Positions 23,209 through 31,155 of a stretch of 31,279 bases of DNA are shown one piece after another. The notes beneath the pieces are model-generated. The model was not told where the DNA came from, did no database searches, and saw only the letters and a program-made list of their open reading frames with translations. Positions within the stretch are counted from its first letter, which is position 1, and the number at the start of each line of letters is the position of its first letter. Source of the DNA: an uncultured Faecalibacterium sp. (lineage in GTDB: Bacteria > Bacillota > Clostridia > Oscillospirales > Ruminococcaceae); the NCBI GenBank assembly GCA_934561115.1, contig CAKTFS010000020.1:1-31279 (forward strand), read 5' to 3'. A program made the translations under genes and the position numbers.

Positions 23209-24114
23209 ATGGCAAACCTGATCCGCGGCCTGTCCGAGAACGGCGGTGTCGTGTTCTGCGGTGTGGATTCCACCGATATCGTCCGTAAAGCAGAAAAGCT
23301 TCACACCACAAGCGCCACCTGCAGCGCGGCACTGGGGCGTCTGCTCACGGGTGCGACCCTGATGGGCTCTATGCTCAAGGACGACCGCGACCGCATCACC
23401 CTGCGTGTGGCGGGCGGCGGCCCTGCCGGTGTGCTCATTGCATGTACTGATGGTACCGGCAACGTGAAGGGCTGCATTGATAACCCGCTGGTGGAGCTGC
23501 CCGCCAAAGCCAACGGCCATCTGGACGTAGGCACTGCTGTGGGTAAGGATGGCGTGCTGACCGTCATCCGGGACAACCGCCTGCAAAAGGAACCCACAGT
23601 CGGGCAGGTGCCGCTGGTGTCCGGCGAGATCGCCGAGGATCTGACCAGCTACTATGCCTACAGCGAGCAGGTACCCACCGTGATGGCGCTGGGCGTGCTG
23701 GTGGACAAAGATCTGTCCATTCTCTGCGCTGGCGGCTTTATGGTGCAGCTTCTGCCCGGTGCCACCGATGCTGAGATCGATCAGCTGGAAAAGAACATCA
23801 GCGCCATGCCCTCTGTTACCGAGCTGCTCCATGCGGGCAAGACCCCCGAGGACATGATGCAGATGGCGCTGGCGGGCTTTGCCCCCAACGTGCTGGACGA
23901 GCGCACGGTGCAGTACCAGTGTGATTGCAGCGCCGAGCGCACTAAGGAAATGCTGCTCAGCCTTGGCCGTGCAGAGCTTGAGCGGATGCGGGACGAGGAC
24001 CCCACCTGTGAGGTGGTGTGCCACTTCTGCCACAGCAAGTATCAGTACGACCTGAACGCTCTGCTTGCCGAGTACGATGCACAGGCAGCTGAAGCTGTGC
24101 AGACCGTCCAGTGA
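23209..24114 (+). CDS. hslO: Redox-controlled chaperone Hsp33
   Basis: A 301-residue holdase that is switched on when oxidative stress ejects its zinc. The four zinc cysteines are visible as Cys238-x-Cys240 and Cys271-x-x-Cys274 (CDC and CHFC). The N-terminal body starts DLIRGLSENGGV-like and includes LLTGATLMGSMLKDD. GGAGGAAT precedes ATG. It is last in the lon-ysxC-methyltransferase-hslO run. Its stop codon TGA is also the TGA of the repeat's GTGAAAA block (copy E). Confidence 0.96.
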   Translation: MANLIRGLSENGGVVFCGVDSTDIVRKAEKLHTTSATCSAALGRLLTGATLMGSMLKDDRDRITLRVAGGGPAGVLIACTDGTGNVKGCIDNPLVELPAKANGHLDVGTAVGKDGVLTVIRDNRLQKEPTVGQVPLVSGEIAEDLTSYYAYSEQVPTVMALGVLVDKDLSILCAGGFMVQLLPGATDAEIDQLEKNISAMPSVTELLHAGKTPEDMMQMALAGFAPNVLDERTVQYQCDCSAERTKEMLLSLGRAELERMRDEDPTCEVVCHFCHSKYQYDLNALLAEYDAQAAEAVQTVQ

Positions 24115-24168
24115 AAAGATAGTTCTGGAAAATCCGTGGATTTTCCAGAACTAATAAAATATTCCGCT
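24111..24168 (+). repeat. Structured intergenic repeat, truncated copy E overlapping the hslO stop
   Basis: GTGAAAAG begins inside the hslO stop codon. Hairpin I is a 15-bp perfect stem (24120-24134 with 24139-24153) around loop CGTG, then AATAAAATATTCCGCT. Hairpin II and the right block are missing. Its stem core TCTGGAAAATC is shared with copy D, 150 bp away, but not with the other copies. Confidence 0.65.
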
Positions 24169-24174
24169 TTTCAA

Positions 24175-24211
24175 AAGGCAGCTGCGCAGGTGTGTGCAGC
24201 CGCCTTTTTTT
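24175..24211 (+). terminator. Terminator of the lon-hslO operon
   Basis: Stem AAGGC-GCTGC with GCAGC-GCCTT (one A-C mismatch) and a seven-T tail, about 60 nt after the hslO stop. Confidence 0.85.
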
Positions 24212-24243
24212 GTTTCTGCGTTTCAAAAGCAAGTTGCGTTTAT

Positions 24244-24377
24244 AGCTGCCGTTTTCTGTCACGACCTCTCCCGTGAAAAGACAGGTCTGGAAAATCCGCA
24301 GATTTTCCAGACCTGTAAATAAAAATAATCTTTCCGCTGAACATGGTCAAAGCAAAGCGGAGACCATTCCAAATCGG
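24244..24377 (+). repeat. Structured intergenic repeat, copy D (best preserved)
   Basis: Left block AGCTGCCGTTTTCTGTCACG, then CCCGTGAAAAG. Hairpin I is a perfect 16-bp stem (24281-24296 with 24301-24316) around CGCA. AAATAAAAATAATCTTT and CCGCT follow. Hairpin II is ATGGTC (24343-24348) with GACCAT (24362-24367) and loop AAAGCAAAGCGGA. Right block TTCCAAATCGG. It lies between convergent hslO and yqfD. Read on the minus strand, hairpin I is followed by CTTTTCAC, so it can serve as the yqfD terminator. Confidence 0.75.
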
Positions 24378-24387
24378 CTGCCTTTTG

Positions 24388-25524
24388 TCATGCGCAGATA
24401 TCTGCCGCCACAGTATACACCACATTGTAATGCAGGGTATCCTCCTGCACGGTGCACGCCTCCCGGTGGGCGAAGATCTCGGCATCCGGGAAAGCCTCGT
24501 GCAGCGCCCGCAGCCCTTGCAGCCGTGCCAGCGTAAGCGCCTGCACTTCGGTGCGGTATATCGTCTCCTGTCGCTGCCCGTAATAGGTGGTCTCCTCCAC
24601 CGCGCAAGGCAGGGGCAGACCGAAAACCTCTAATTGCAGATGCCGGGTGCGGCACAGCCCGTCCCCATCGGGCGCGGAAGGCAAAAGCGCGGCAGAATGA
24701 CCCGCAAAAAACAGCCTATAATTTGTTGTATTTTCGCCGGTCAGTTGTGACAGGGTCTCTGCCAGCGGAACGCTCTGGTTTGTCTCCCATTCCAGCTGCG
24801 CCACCACCGTGCCAGCCGCCGGGGCAAAGATCAAGGTGCCGTCCCGCTCGCTGCGCGCCGTACCGATCAACCCCTGCCCGGCTTCCACAGTCTGCCCGGG
24901 GACTACCAGCATGGTGCCGCTGGTAAGATTTGTACGCAGCACCGTCCCATTGCACTTTGCCCGCAGCCCGTGCAGGGTGCCGACGGCGATCTCAGGCCGG
25001 GCACGGGCAGGGGCAGCCTCTACCGCAAGCCGGCCCTTTTCAAAATTCAGGCTTGCCCAGGAGAACTCGCCGCTTTCCAGCAGAGCATACTCTCCGGCGC
25101 GCAGCAGCTCCCCGGTTACGGCAGTGCCGGGCTGCAAGCCGCAGCTGCGCAGCACCGCACCCGCCCGCGTCCGCTGCCCGGTGGTCAGGCTGCCGTAGTC
25201 CACCGCCCATATAAGCCCTTGCAGCCAGACCAGCACCAGCCCCCAAGCGGCAAGCCCTGCCCACAGCCCTTTGCGCTGCAGCAGCGGACGCAGCAAAAAA
25301 TAGAGCCCCTGCCGTTTTTCCACCCGCAGCCGCACCCGCCTGTGCCGGGCAAGTGCGGCCAGCCGCCGGTATTGCCACGCTGCGCAATGGCCGCAAAAGC
25401 CGCCGGGCAGGGCACGGATGCCATATAAATGCAGCCCTTGTCCGGCGGCGTCTGTCAAAAGCGCCTCGGGGCTGCCGTTCCGGGCAGTAAAGCGCACCCC
25501 CGCCCAAAGGCTTGCAGCTTCCAT
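24388..25524 (-). CDS. yqfD: Sporulation protein YqfD
   Basis: A 378-residue protein with an N-terminal soluble part containing a CGHC motif (44-47), one membrane helix (~87-107) and a large extracytoplasmic domain. In B. subtilis yqfD is expressed in the mother cell and needed for sporulation. Relevant stretches are FLLRPLLQRKGLWAG and SGTMLVVPGQTVEAGQGLI. AGGAGG precedes ATG 25524. It follows yqfC by 9 nt, the conserved order. High GC and Ala/Arg-rich sequence mark it as rather divergent, so loss of constraint is possible, but the frame is intact. Confidence 0.85.
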   Translation of the reverse strand: MEAASLWAGVRFTARNGSPEALLTDAAGQGLHLYGIRALPGGFCGHCAAWQYRRLAALARHRRVRLRVEKRQGLYFLLRPLLQRKGLWAGLAAWGLVLVWLQGLIWAVDYGSLTTGQRTRAGAVLRSCGLQPGTAVTGELLRAGEYALLESGEFSWASLNFEKGRLAVEAAPARARPEIAVGTLHGLRAKCNGTVLRTNLTSGTMLVVPGQTVEAGQGLIGTARSERDGTLIFAPAAGTVVAQLEWETNQSVPLAETLSQLTGENTTNYRLFFAGHSAALLPSAPDGDGLCRTRHLQLEVFGLPLPCAVEETTYYGQRQETIYRTEVQALTLARLQGLRALHEAFPDAEIFAHREACTVQEDTLHYNVVYTVAADICA

Positions 25525-25533
25525 GGCGGCCTC

Positions 25534-25821
25534 CTATTCATCGGAAAAATCGGTGCGCAAAAATTGTCCCTGCACCGTCAGCCGGGCGGCGGTCAGGGTG
25601 CAGATGCGCAGTCCGCTGCCGTATACCGTGAAACGCCCCTTCGGCAGCCGCAGACACAGCTTGTTTTCATCAAAAAACAACACCGTGCAAAAATGCTCTA
25701 TTTCCATCCGGTCACCGCTCAGGTATACGGCAGGGCGGCTGTAAAACCCGGGCGGCGGCTGTCGGAACAGCCCGCGCAGCCAGTCGCCCGGGGTGCGCCG
25801 GCCGTGGTGTGCTCTGGCCAT
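25534..25821 (-). CDS. yqfC: YabP/YqfC family sporulation protein
   Basis: A 95-residue protein with the YabP/YqfC pattern: YLSGDRMEIEHFCTVLFFDENKL in pieces such as LSGDR and then LRLPKGRFTVYGSGL and LTVQGQF near the C terminus (small beta-rich domain). I chose ATG at 25821 with GGGAGGGA upstream; the frame continues to 26478 but that part is antisense to the divergent membrane-protein gene. It is directly followed by yqfD, as in sporulating Firmicutes, where sigma-E usually controls the pair. Confidence 0.83.
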   Translation of the reverse strand: MARAHHGRRTPGDWLRGLFRQPPPGFYSRPAVYLSGDRMEIEHFCTVLFFDENKLCLRLPKGRFTVYGSGLRICTLTAARLTVQGQFLRTDFSDE

Positions 25822-25868
25822 CGTTGTCCCTCCCGTCCCGCGCTTTGTACATTGCACAGCCCATGCTT

Positions 25869-25880
25869 CCATATATATGG
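25869..25880. promoter_or_regulatory. Perfect 12-bp palindrome in the yqfC/ylbJ-like divergent region
   Basis: CCATATATATGG reads the same on both strands. It lies between the divergent yqfC and YlbJ-like starts (76 bp apart) and touches the GGAGGGGGAGGG ribosome site of the latter. It could be an operator or -10 region for both directions. No clear -35 was found. Confidence 0.4.
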
Positions 25881-25897
25881 AGGGGGAGGGCGTGCTT

Positions 25898-27031
25898 ATG
25901 AGTAAAAGCTGCAAACCGCTGTATCCGGGGCTTTTTCTGCTGGGTGCAGCCACAGCGGTGCTGGTATTTGCCGCACCGCAGACCTGTGCGGATGCCCTGC
26001 GGCAGGGTCTTGTACTCTGCGGCGGGCCGCTGCTGGTGTCGCTGTTTCCGTTTCTGGTGGTGTCAGCGCTCATCATGCGCAGCGGCGCGGGCGAGGTATT
26101 GGGCGTGCTGCTCTGGCCGGTGGTGCGCTGCATCGGTCTGCGCAGCCGCAGCGCGGGCAGTGTGCTGCTCATCGGCCTTGTAGGCGGCTTTGCCCCTGCC
26201 GCCGCCGCTGCTGCCGAGGCAGTCCGCAGCAGAGAGCTGACCCCGCAGGAGGCTTCGGCCCTGCTGCCCGCCTGCATCTGCTCCGGGCCGTCCTTTGTTA
26301 TCCTGACGGTAGGGGAGCAGCTGCTGGGCAGCCGCACGGCGGGGGTGTGCCTGTTTGCTGCACAGGTGCTGGCGGGCTGGCTGACGGCGGCACTGCTCTG
26401 CCGTGTCCGCGGCATACCGGAGCCTTTGCCCGCACTGCCTGCCGCCGTGCAAGCACCGCCGCCCGCGCTGGATGCCATCCTTGCGCAGGCAGCGGTGACC
26501 TATCTGAAATTATGCGGCTTTGTGCTGTATTTTCGGCTGCTGGCGGCAGGCTGCGGGCTGCTGCTGCCCGCAGCGCTTGCGCCCTTTCCGGCGATGCTGC
26601 TGGAGGTTTGCTCCGGCTGCGACTACGCCGCCCGCACCGGTCTGTGGGCAAGCGGGCTGTGCTGCGCTGCGCTCAGCGTGCAGGGCGCTTCGGTGCTGTT
26701 GCAGGTGCGCACCCTCTGTCCGCCGGAGGTCTCGTTCAAGCCCTTATTGTGGGGCAGGGTGCTGCATCTGCCGCTTTCGCTGGCATTGTTTTATCTGGGC
26801 CTGCCGCAAGACGCCGTGGAAAGCTTCAATACCCTGTGCGCCCGGGTGGTGCCCATGCAGCGGGTGCCGACAGACTGCGCCCTGCTGGTGTTCGCGGTGT
26901 GCTGCATCACGGCCTGCGAGGCCTGCCGCCTGACCGGCGGGAAGAAGACGCAAAATAAGACGCAAAATGCAGCTCCGGCAAATAAAAACTGCTCTGCGGC
27001 TTGCAAACCGCCGCAAAATGTGGTAACATAA
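25898..27031 (+). CDS. YlbJ-like / nucleoside-recognition domain membrane protein
   Basis: A 377-residue, roughly eight- to ten-helix membrane protein. The stretch LLPACICSGPSFVILTVGEQLLG matches the SGPxFIxxxVG pattern of sporulation protein YlbJ and its nucleoside-recognition ('gate') relatives, and LVSLFPFLVVSALI matches their first gate segment. The tail (~355-377) is Lys/Asn/Cys-rich and soluble. ATG at 25898 has GGAGGGGGAGGG 7 bases upstream. It is divergent from yqfC-yqfD, so three sporulation-type genes cluster here. A plain transporter role is the alternative. Confidence 0.75.
   Translation: MSKSCKPLYPGLFLLGAATAVLVFAAPQTCADALRQGLVLCGGPLLVSLFPFLVVSALIMRSGAGEVLGVLLWPVVRCIGLRSRSAGSVLLIGLVGGFAPAAAAAAEAVRSRELTPQEASALLPACICSGPSFVILTVGEQLLGSRTAGVCLFAAQVLAGWLTAALLCRVRGIPEPLPALPAAVQAPPPALDAILAQAAVTYLKLCGFVLYFRLLAAGCGLLLPAALAPFPAMLLEVCSGCDYAARTGLWASGLCCAALSVQGASVLLQVRTLCPPEVSFKPLLWGRVLHLPLSLALFYLGLPQDAVESFNTLCARVVPMQRVPTDCALLVFAVCCITACEACRLTGGKKTQNKTQNAAPANKNCSAACKPPQNVVT
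27001..27029 (+). promoter_or_regulatory. Promoter of the T-box-pheST transcript
   Basis: TTGCAA, 17 bp, TAACAT. It lies inside the last 30 bases of the YlbJ-like gene. An alternative -10 (TAATAC, 27045-27050) is less well placed. Confidence 0.5.
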
Positions 27032-27035
27032 CTCT

Positions 27036-27331
27036 TGGTTATCATAATACCAAACGCAGCGACGGAGAGAGTAGGCGCTGTCTGCACGGCAAAGAGAGAA
27101 GCTTCACCGGCTGAAAGGGCTTCCATGTGCGGCAGGGGCTGAAGTTCGCTCCCGAGCGGTCTGCGCGAACGATGCGGGTGCATCTATTAGCACAGGACGG
27201 TTGCGCCCCGTTACGGCGTTTGAGCGCCGTCTGCCCTTGTGCAGGCGGAAACCGGGTGGTACCGCGGAGCAGAAATGGTTACAGCTTCGTCCCTTTTGCC
27301 TGAGCAGTCGGGCAGGGGACGGAGCTTTTTT
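27036..27331 (+). promoter_or_regulatory. T-box leader of pheST, specifier TTC (Phe)
   Basis: Stem I shows GAGAGTAGG (S-turn AGTA), AGAGAG, and distal loop CCGGCTGAAAGG on a GAAGC/GCTTC stem. The specifier is TTC at 27145-27147 after GCTGAAG, giving Phe, in agreement with the gene. The T-box GGGTGGTACCGCGG is at 27254-27267. The antiterminator pairs GGG and GCGGAGC, around bulge TGGTACC, with GCTTCGTCCC (27284-27293). The terminator pairs that same arm with GGGACGGAGC (27316-27325) and ends in six Ts. Uncharged tRNA-Phe favours read-through. Confidence 0.95.
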
Positions 27332-27377
27332 GTTGTACTCCGCTCCATGAACACAAAGTATAAAGGAGAGAAAATCC

Positions 27378-28400
27378 ATGCAAGCAATGATCGATGAGCT
27401 GGCCAAGCAGGCCGCTGAAAGCCTTGGTCAGGTGTCCAGCAAGGAGACGCTGGCTTCCTTCTGGCAGGAATACCTCAGCAAAAACGGCAAGATCCCTGCC
27501 CTGATGAAGAACCTGCGCACCGTCGCGCCGGAAGAGCGCCCCGCTATGGGCAAGATCATCAACGAACTCAAACAGAAGGTGCAGGCAGACTACGATGCCG
27601 CCGCCGAGACCGTGAAGCAGGCAGAGCTTGCTGCCCGCAACGCCGCCGAGACGGTGGATATCACCCTGCCCGCCAAGACCCGCTCCGTGGGCGGTCTGCA
27701 CCCCCTGACGCTGGTCACCAACCAGATCATCGACGTGTTCTCCGGTATGGGCTTTGCCGTGGCAGATGCCCCGGAGATCGAGGATGACGACCACAACTTC
27801 ACCCGCCTGAACGTGCCCAAGGATCACCCCGCCCGCGATATGCAGGATACCTTCTATCTGTCCGATGAGTTCCTGCTGCGCACCCAGACCTCCGGTGGCC
27901 AGATCCGCACCATGGACAGCCAGAAGCCGCCCATCAAGGTGCTGATCCCCGGCCGCGTGTTCCGCTCTGACTCGGACGCTACCCACAGCCCCATGTTCCA
28001 CCAGATGGAAGGTCTGGTCGTGGATAAGGGCATCACGCTGGGCGATCTGCAGGGCGCGCTGAACACCTTCGTGCAGAAGCTGTTCGGTGCCGACACCCGC
28101 ACCCGTCTGCGTCCCTCCTACTTCCCGTTCACCGAGCCCAGCGTGGAGGTGGACGTAAGCTGCTTCGAGTGCCACGGCAAGGGCTGCCCTCTGTGCAAGC
28201 ACACCGGCTGGATCGAGGTGCTGGGCGGCGGCGTTGTCAACCGTAAGGTGCTGGAAAACTGCAACATTGACCCGGATGAGTACTCCGGTTTCGCCTTCGG
28301 CATCGGCATCGAGCGTATCGCCATGCTGAAATACGGCATCAACAACATTGGTCTGATGTTCGAGAACAACCTGCAGTTCCTCAAGCAGTTCCACGAATAA
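27378..28400 (+). CDS. pheS: Phenylalanyl-tRNA synthetase alpha subunit
   Basis: A 340-residue class II synthetase subunit carrying the active site; with PheT it forms the (alpha-beta)2 enzyme that charges tRNA-Phe. An N-terminal coiled coil (~1-85) binds tRNA. Motif 2 is around GRVFRSDSDATHSPMFHQME, and motif 3 GFAFGIGIERIAML lies near residues 303-316. A CFECHGKGCPLCKHTGW insertion, also known in B. subtilis PheS, is present. AAGGAGAG precedes ATG. pheT follows 18 nt after the stop. Confidence 0.97.
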   Translation: MQAMIDELAKQAAESLGQVSSKETLASFWQEYLSKNGKIPALMKNLRTVAPEERPAMGKIINELKQKVQADYDAAAETVKQAELAARNAAETVDITLPAKTRSVGGLHPLTLVTNQIIDVFSGMGFAVADAPEIEDDDHNFTRLNVPKDHPARDMQDTFYLSDEFLLRTQTSGGQIRTMDSQKPPIKVLIPGRVFRSDSDATHSPMFHQMEGLVVDKGITLGDLQGALNTFVQKLFGADTRTRLRPSYFPFTEPSVEVDVSCFECHGKGCPLCKHTGWIEVLGGGVVNRKVLENCNIDPDEYSGFAFGIGIERIAMLKYGINNIGLMFENNLQFLKQFHE

Positions 28401-28418
28401 GAGGGGAGAGAACAAACA

Positions 28419-30830
28419 ATGAAAGTACCTTTCAGTTGGTTAAAAGAATTCGTTGATATCGATGTTACCGCACAGGAGCTGGAGGAGAAGCTGTTCTCCT
28501 GCGGTTTCGAGGTGGAAGAGCTCATCCCGCTGGATGCCGGCATCAGCAAGGTGGTCGTCGGCAAGATCGTGGAGATGGAAAAGCAGGAGGGCACCCACCT
28601 GACCAAGTGTGTGGTGGACTGCGGCGCCTACGGCCACGAGATCCGCATCAGCACCGGTGCTGCCAACATGAAGCTGGGCGATTGCGTGCCCACCGCACTG
28701 GATGGCTCCACCCTGCCCGGCGGCATCACCATCAAGGCCCGCAAGATGCAGGGCGTGGAGTCCAACGGCATGCTGTGCTCCGGTGCAGAGCTGGGTCTGA
28801 ACGATGACCTGTTCCCGGGCTCTGAGGTCTACGGCCTGCTCATCCTGCCCGAGGACTCTGTCCCCGGCACCGACATCGCCCCTGTGGTGGGTCTGGACGA
28901 CTACATCTTTGATATCTCCATCACCGCCAACCGCCCGGATTGCCAGTCCGTTCTGGGTATCGCCCGCGAGGTGGCTGCTGTTCTGGGCAAGCCCCTGCAC
29001 ATGCCCGCTATGGACTATAAGGCGGTCTGCGAGCCGGACGCTCCCATCACCGTAAAGGTGGAGGCACCGGAGCTGTGCCCCCGCTATATGGCACACTATG
29101 TGCGCAACATCCGCATGGGCGAGTCTCCCCGCTGGATGAAGCGCCATCTGGCACTGTGCGGCCTGCGCTCCATCAGCAACGTGGTGGATATCACCAACCA
29201 CACCCTGCTGGAGATGGGTCAGCCCATGCACGCCTTTGACCTGAACAAGGTCGCCGGTCGTACCATTGATGTGCGCCGTGCCCACGAGGGTGAAAAGATC
29301 GTCACGCTGGACGAGAAGGAATTTACCCTCAACCCCAACAATCTGGTCATCTGCGATGCCGAGAAGCCGGTGGCACTGGCCGGTATCATGGGCGGCGCAA
29401 ACTCCGGCATGGACGATAACACCACCAGCCTGCTGTTCGAGTGCGCCACTTTTGCCCGCGACAGCGTGCGTAAGACCAGCCGCGCACTGGGTCAGAACAG
29501 CGATTCCTCTGCCCGCTACGAGAAGGGCGTGGACCGCTACTCTCCGCAGCTGGGTCTGGCACGTGCTCTGCACCTGATCCAGCAGCTGGATTGCGGTGAT
29601 ATCACCACGCTGGAATACGACCTGACCGATGGCCGCCCGCTGGAGCGCAAGCACATCGTCACCACCCCGGCCAAGATCTGCGGCGTGCTGGGCATCACCG
29701 TGCCCGACCAGACCATGATCGACATCCTGCAGCGTCTGGAGTTCACCGTGGACGTGCAGGCCGATGGCAGCTGGGATGTGTCCGCACCCCTGTACCGCGA
29801 TGACGTGGAAAGCTTCCCGGATCTGGCCGAGGAGGTCATCCGTGAGTACGGCTACGACCATATCGTGCCCACCTTCCTGAACACTGCCTCCGTTACCAAC
29901 GGCGGCCTGAACTACGACCAGAAGCAGCAGCTTAAGACCAAGCGTCTGCTGGCTGCACAGGGCTTCTACGAGGCCTCCACGCTGGCTTTCTACTCCAACG
30001 CCGAGCTGGATATGCTGCATATCCCCGCCGAGGACGAAGCCCGCAAAGCCATCCGCATCCTGAACCCCATCAGCGAGAACCTGTCCATCATGCGCACCCT
30101 GCTGACCCCCTCCATGCTGAACGTCATCGTGGACAACCTGAAAAAGGGCAACGCCGAGGGCCGTCTGTTCGAGATGGCACCGGTCTATCTGGCCAAGGAG
30201 CTGCCCATCAATGAGCACCCCCACGAGCGTCAGACCCTCTGCATCGGTGCCTTCGGCCCCGAGGAGGACTTCTTCACCGTCAAGGGTGCACTGGAAGCAC
30301 TGGCAGCCGGTTTTGGTCTGACCTTCGACTATCAGCGCGAGACCGCCGCATGGCTGCACCCCGGCATCAGCGCCGCCGTGTACTGCAACGGCAAGCGTCT
30401 TGGCGTGTTCGGCAAGCTTGCCAACGAGATCAACGCAGAGCTGGAGATCGCCAAGGAGCAGAAGGACAGCCAGAATATCTATCTGGGCGAGCTGGACTAC
30501 GAGGCTCTGATGTCCTGCGTAGAGGGCGAGCTGCGCTATAAGCCTCTCAGCCCCTATGCACCGGTCAAGCGCGACCTGGCTCTGGTCTGCGGCGAGGATG
30601 TATCCTGCGGCGAGATCGAGGAGACCATCCGCAAGGCCAGCCCGCTGGTCAGCGAGGTCAAGCTGTTCGATATCTATCGCGGCGCAAATCTGGGCGAAGG
30701 CAAAAAGAGCATGGCCTTCAGCCTGTCCCTGTCTGACCCGAAGAAGGAAGTCTCTGCCGAGGAAGTGGAGCGTGTGGTCAAGAAGATCCTCGGCAACCTG
30801 AAGTTCAAGCTGGGTATCGAGATCCGCTAA
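28419..30830 (+). CDS. pheT: Phenylalanyl-tRNA synthetase beta subunit
   Basis: An 803-residue subunit of the heterotetrameric synthetase, full family length. In order: N-terminal MKVPFSWLKEFVDI, an EMAP/tRNA-binding OB domain (~40-150; VDCGAYGHEIRISTGAANM in part), B3/B4 editing region (~200-380, with MQPMHAFD-like GQPMHAFDLNKV), B5 domain (~405-475), a synthetase-like core (~480-690), and a C-terminal FDX-ACB anticodon-binding domain (~710-803; YAPVKRDLALV). GAGGGGAGAG precedes ATG. The operon ends with a terminator 31 nt later. Confidence 0.97.
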   Translation: MKVPFSWLKEFVDIDVTAQELEEKLFSCGFEVEELIPLDAGISKVVVGKIVEMEKQEGTHLTKCVVDCGAYGHEIRISTGAANMKLGDCVPTALDGSTLPGGITIKARKMQGVESNGMLCSGAELGLNDDLFPGSEVYGLLILPEDSVPGTDIAPVVGLDDYIFDISITANRPDCQSVLGIAREVAAVLGKPLHMPAMDYKAVCEPDAPITVKVEAPELCPRYMAHYVRNIRMGESPRWMKRHLALCGLRSISNVVDITNHTLLEMGQPMHAFDLNKVAGRTIDVRRAHEGEKIVTLDEKEFTLNPNNLVICDAEKPVALAGIMGGANSGMDDNTTSLLFECATFARDSVRKTSRALGQNSDSSARYEKGVDRYSPQLGLARALHLIQQLDCGDITTLEYDLTDGRPLERKHIVTTPAKICGVLGITVPDQTMIDILQRLEFTVDVQADGSWDVSAPLYRDDVESFPDLAEEVIREYGYDHIVPTFLNTASVTNGGLNYDQKQQLKTKRLLAAQGFYEASTLAFYSNAELDMLHIPAEDEARKAIRILNPISENLSIMRTLLTPSMLNVIVDNLKKGNAEGRLFEMAPVYLAKELPINEHPHERQTLCIGAFGPEEDFFTVKGALEALAAGFGLTFDYQRETAAWLHPGISAAVYCNGKRLGVFGKLANEINAELEIAKEQKDSQNIYLGELDYEALMSCVEGELRYKPLSPYAPVKRDLALVCGEDVSCGEIEETIRKASPLVSEVKLFDIYRGANLGEGKKSMAFSLSLSDPKKEVSAEEVERVVKKILGNLKFKLGIEIR

Positions 30831-30861
30831 ACGCATATTATAAGTAATTATATATAGACCT

Positions 30862-30895
30862 AAGGCCGTCTGTGCAGTGCATGGACGGCCTTTTT
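30862..30895 (+). terminator. Terminator of pheST
   Basis: A 9-bp stem AAGGCCGTC (30862-30870) with GACGGCCTT (30884-30892) followed by TTT. Confidence 0.85.
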
Positions 30896-30970
30896 ATATG
30901 GGGAAGAGGGAGTGAATACAATATAAGTGAAGCAAACTCAATTTTCTTTTAAAAAAGATGTCAAAAAGTG

Positions 30971-30999
30971 TTGACAAGATTGCCGGGGTGTGGTATTAT
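30971..30999 (+). promoter_or_regulatory. rRNA operon promoter P1
   Basis: Perfect TTGACA (30971-30976), 17 bp, TATTAT (30994-30999). An A/T-rich stretch (30935-30970) just upstream could act as an UP element. It is the first of two strong promoters before the rRNA leader. Confidence 0.8.
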
Positions 31000-31155
31000 A
31001 CTTGAGCGCCAAGTGCTGAGACAAAAGAATGACTTCTGAAAGCTCAGCAGGAAGCCCTTGAAAAGAACCAATAGACGCTGAAAAGTTCCGGCTGATACCG
31101 AGAAACTTGATGCGCTCCAAGTTCATAAAACTTCAAAAGCTTCTCAAAAATGTGC

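Noticed and set aside
24111..24380. CRISPR-like array from repeated hairpins
   Set aside because: Only two copies, different lengths, no regular spacers, no cas genes.
28440..30836. 798-codon open frame opposite pheT
   Set aside because: It is the mirror of a GC-rich coding region, with long Gly/His/Gln/Val-rich stretches and no recognisable domain; pheT on the plus strand is certain.
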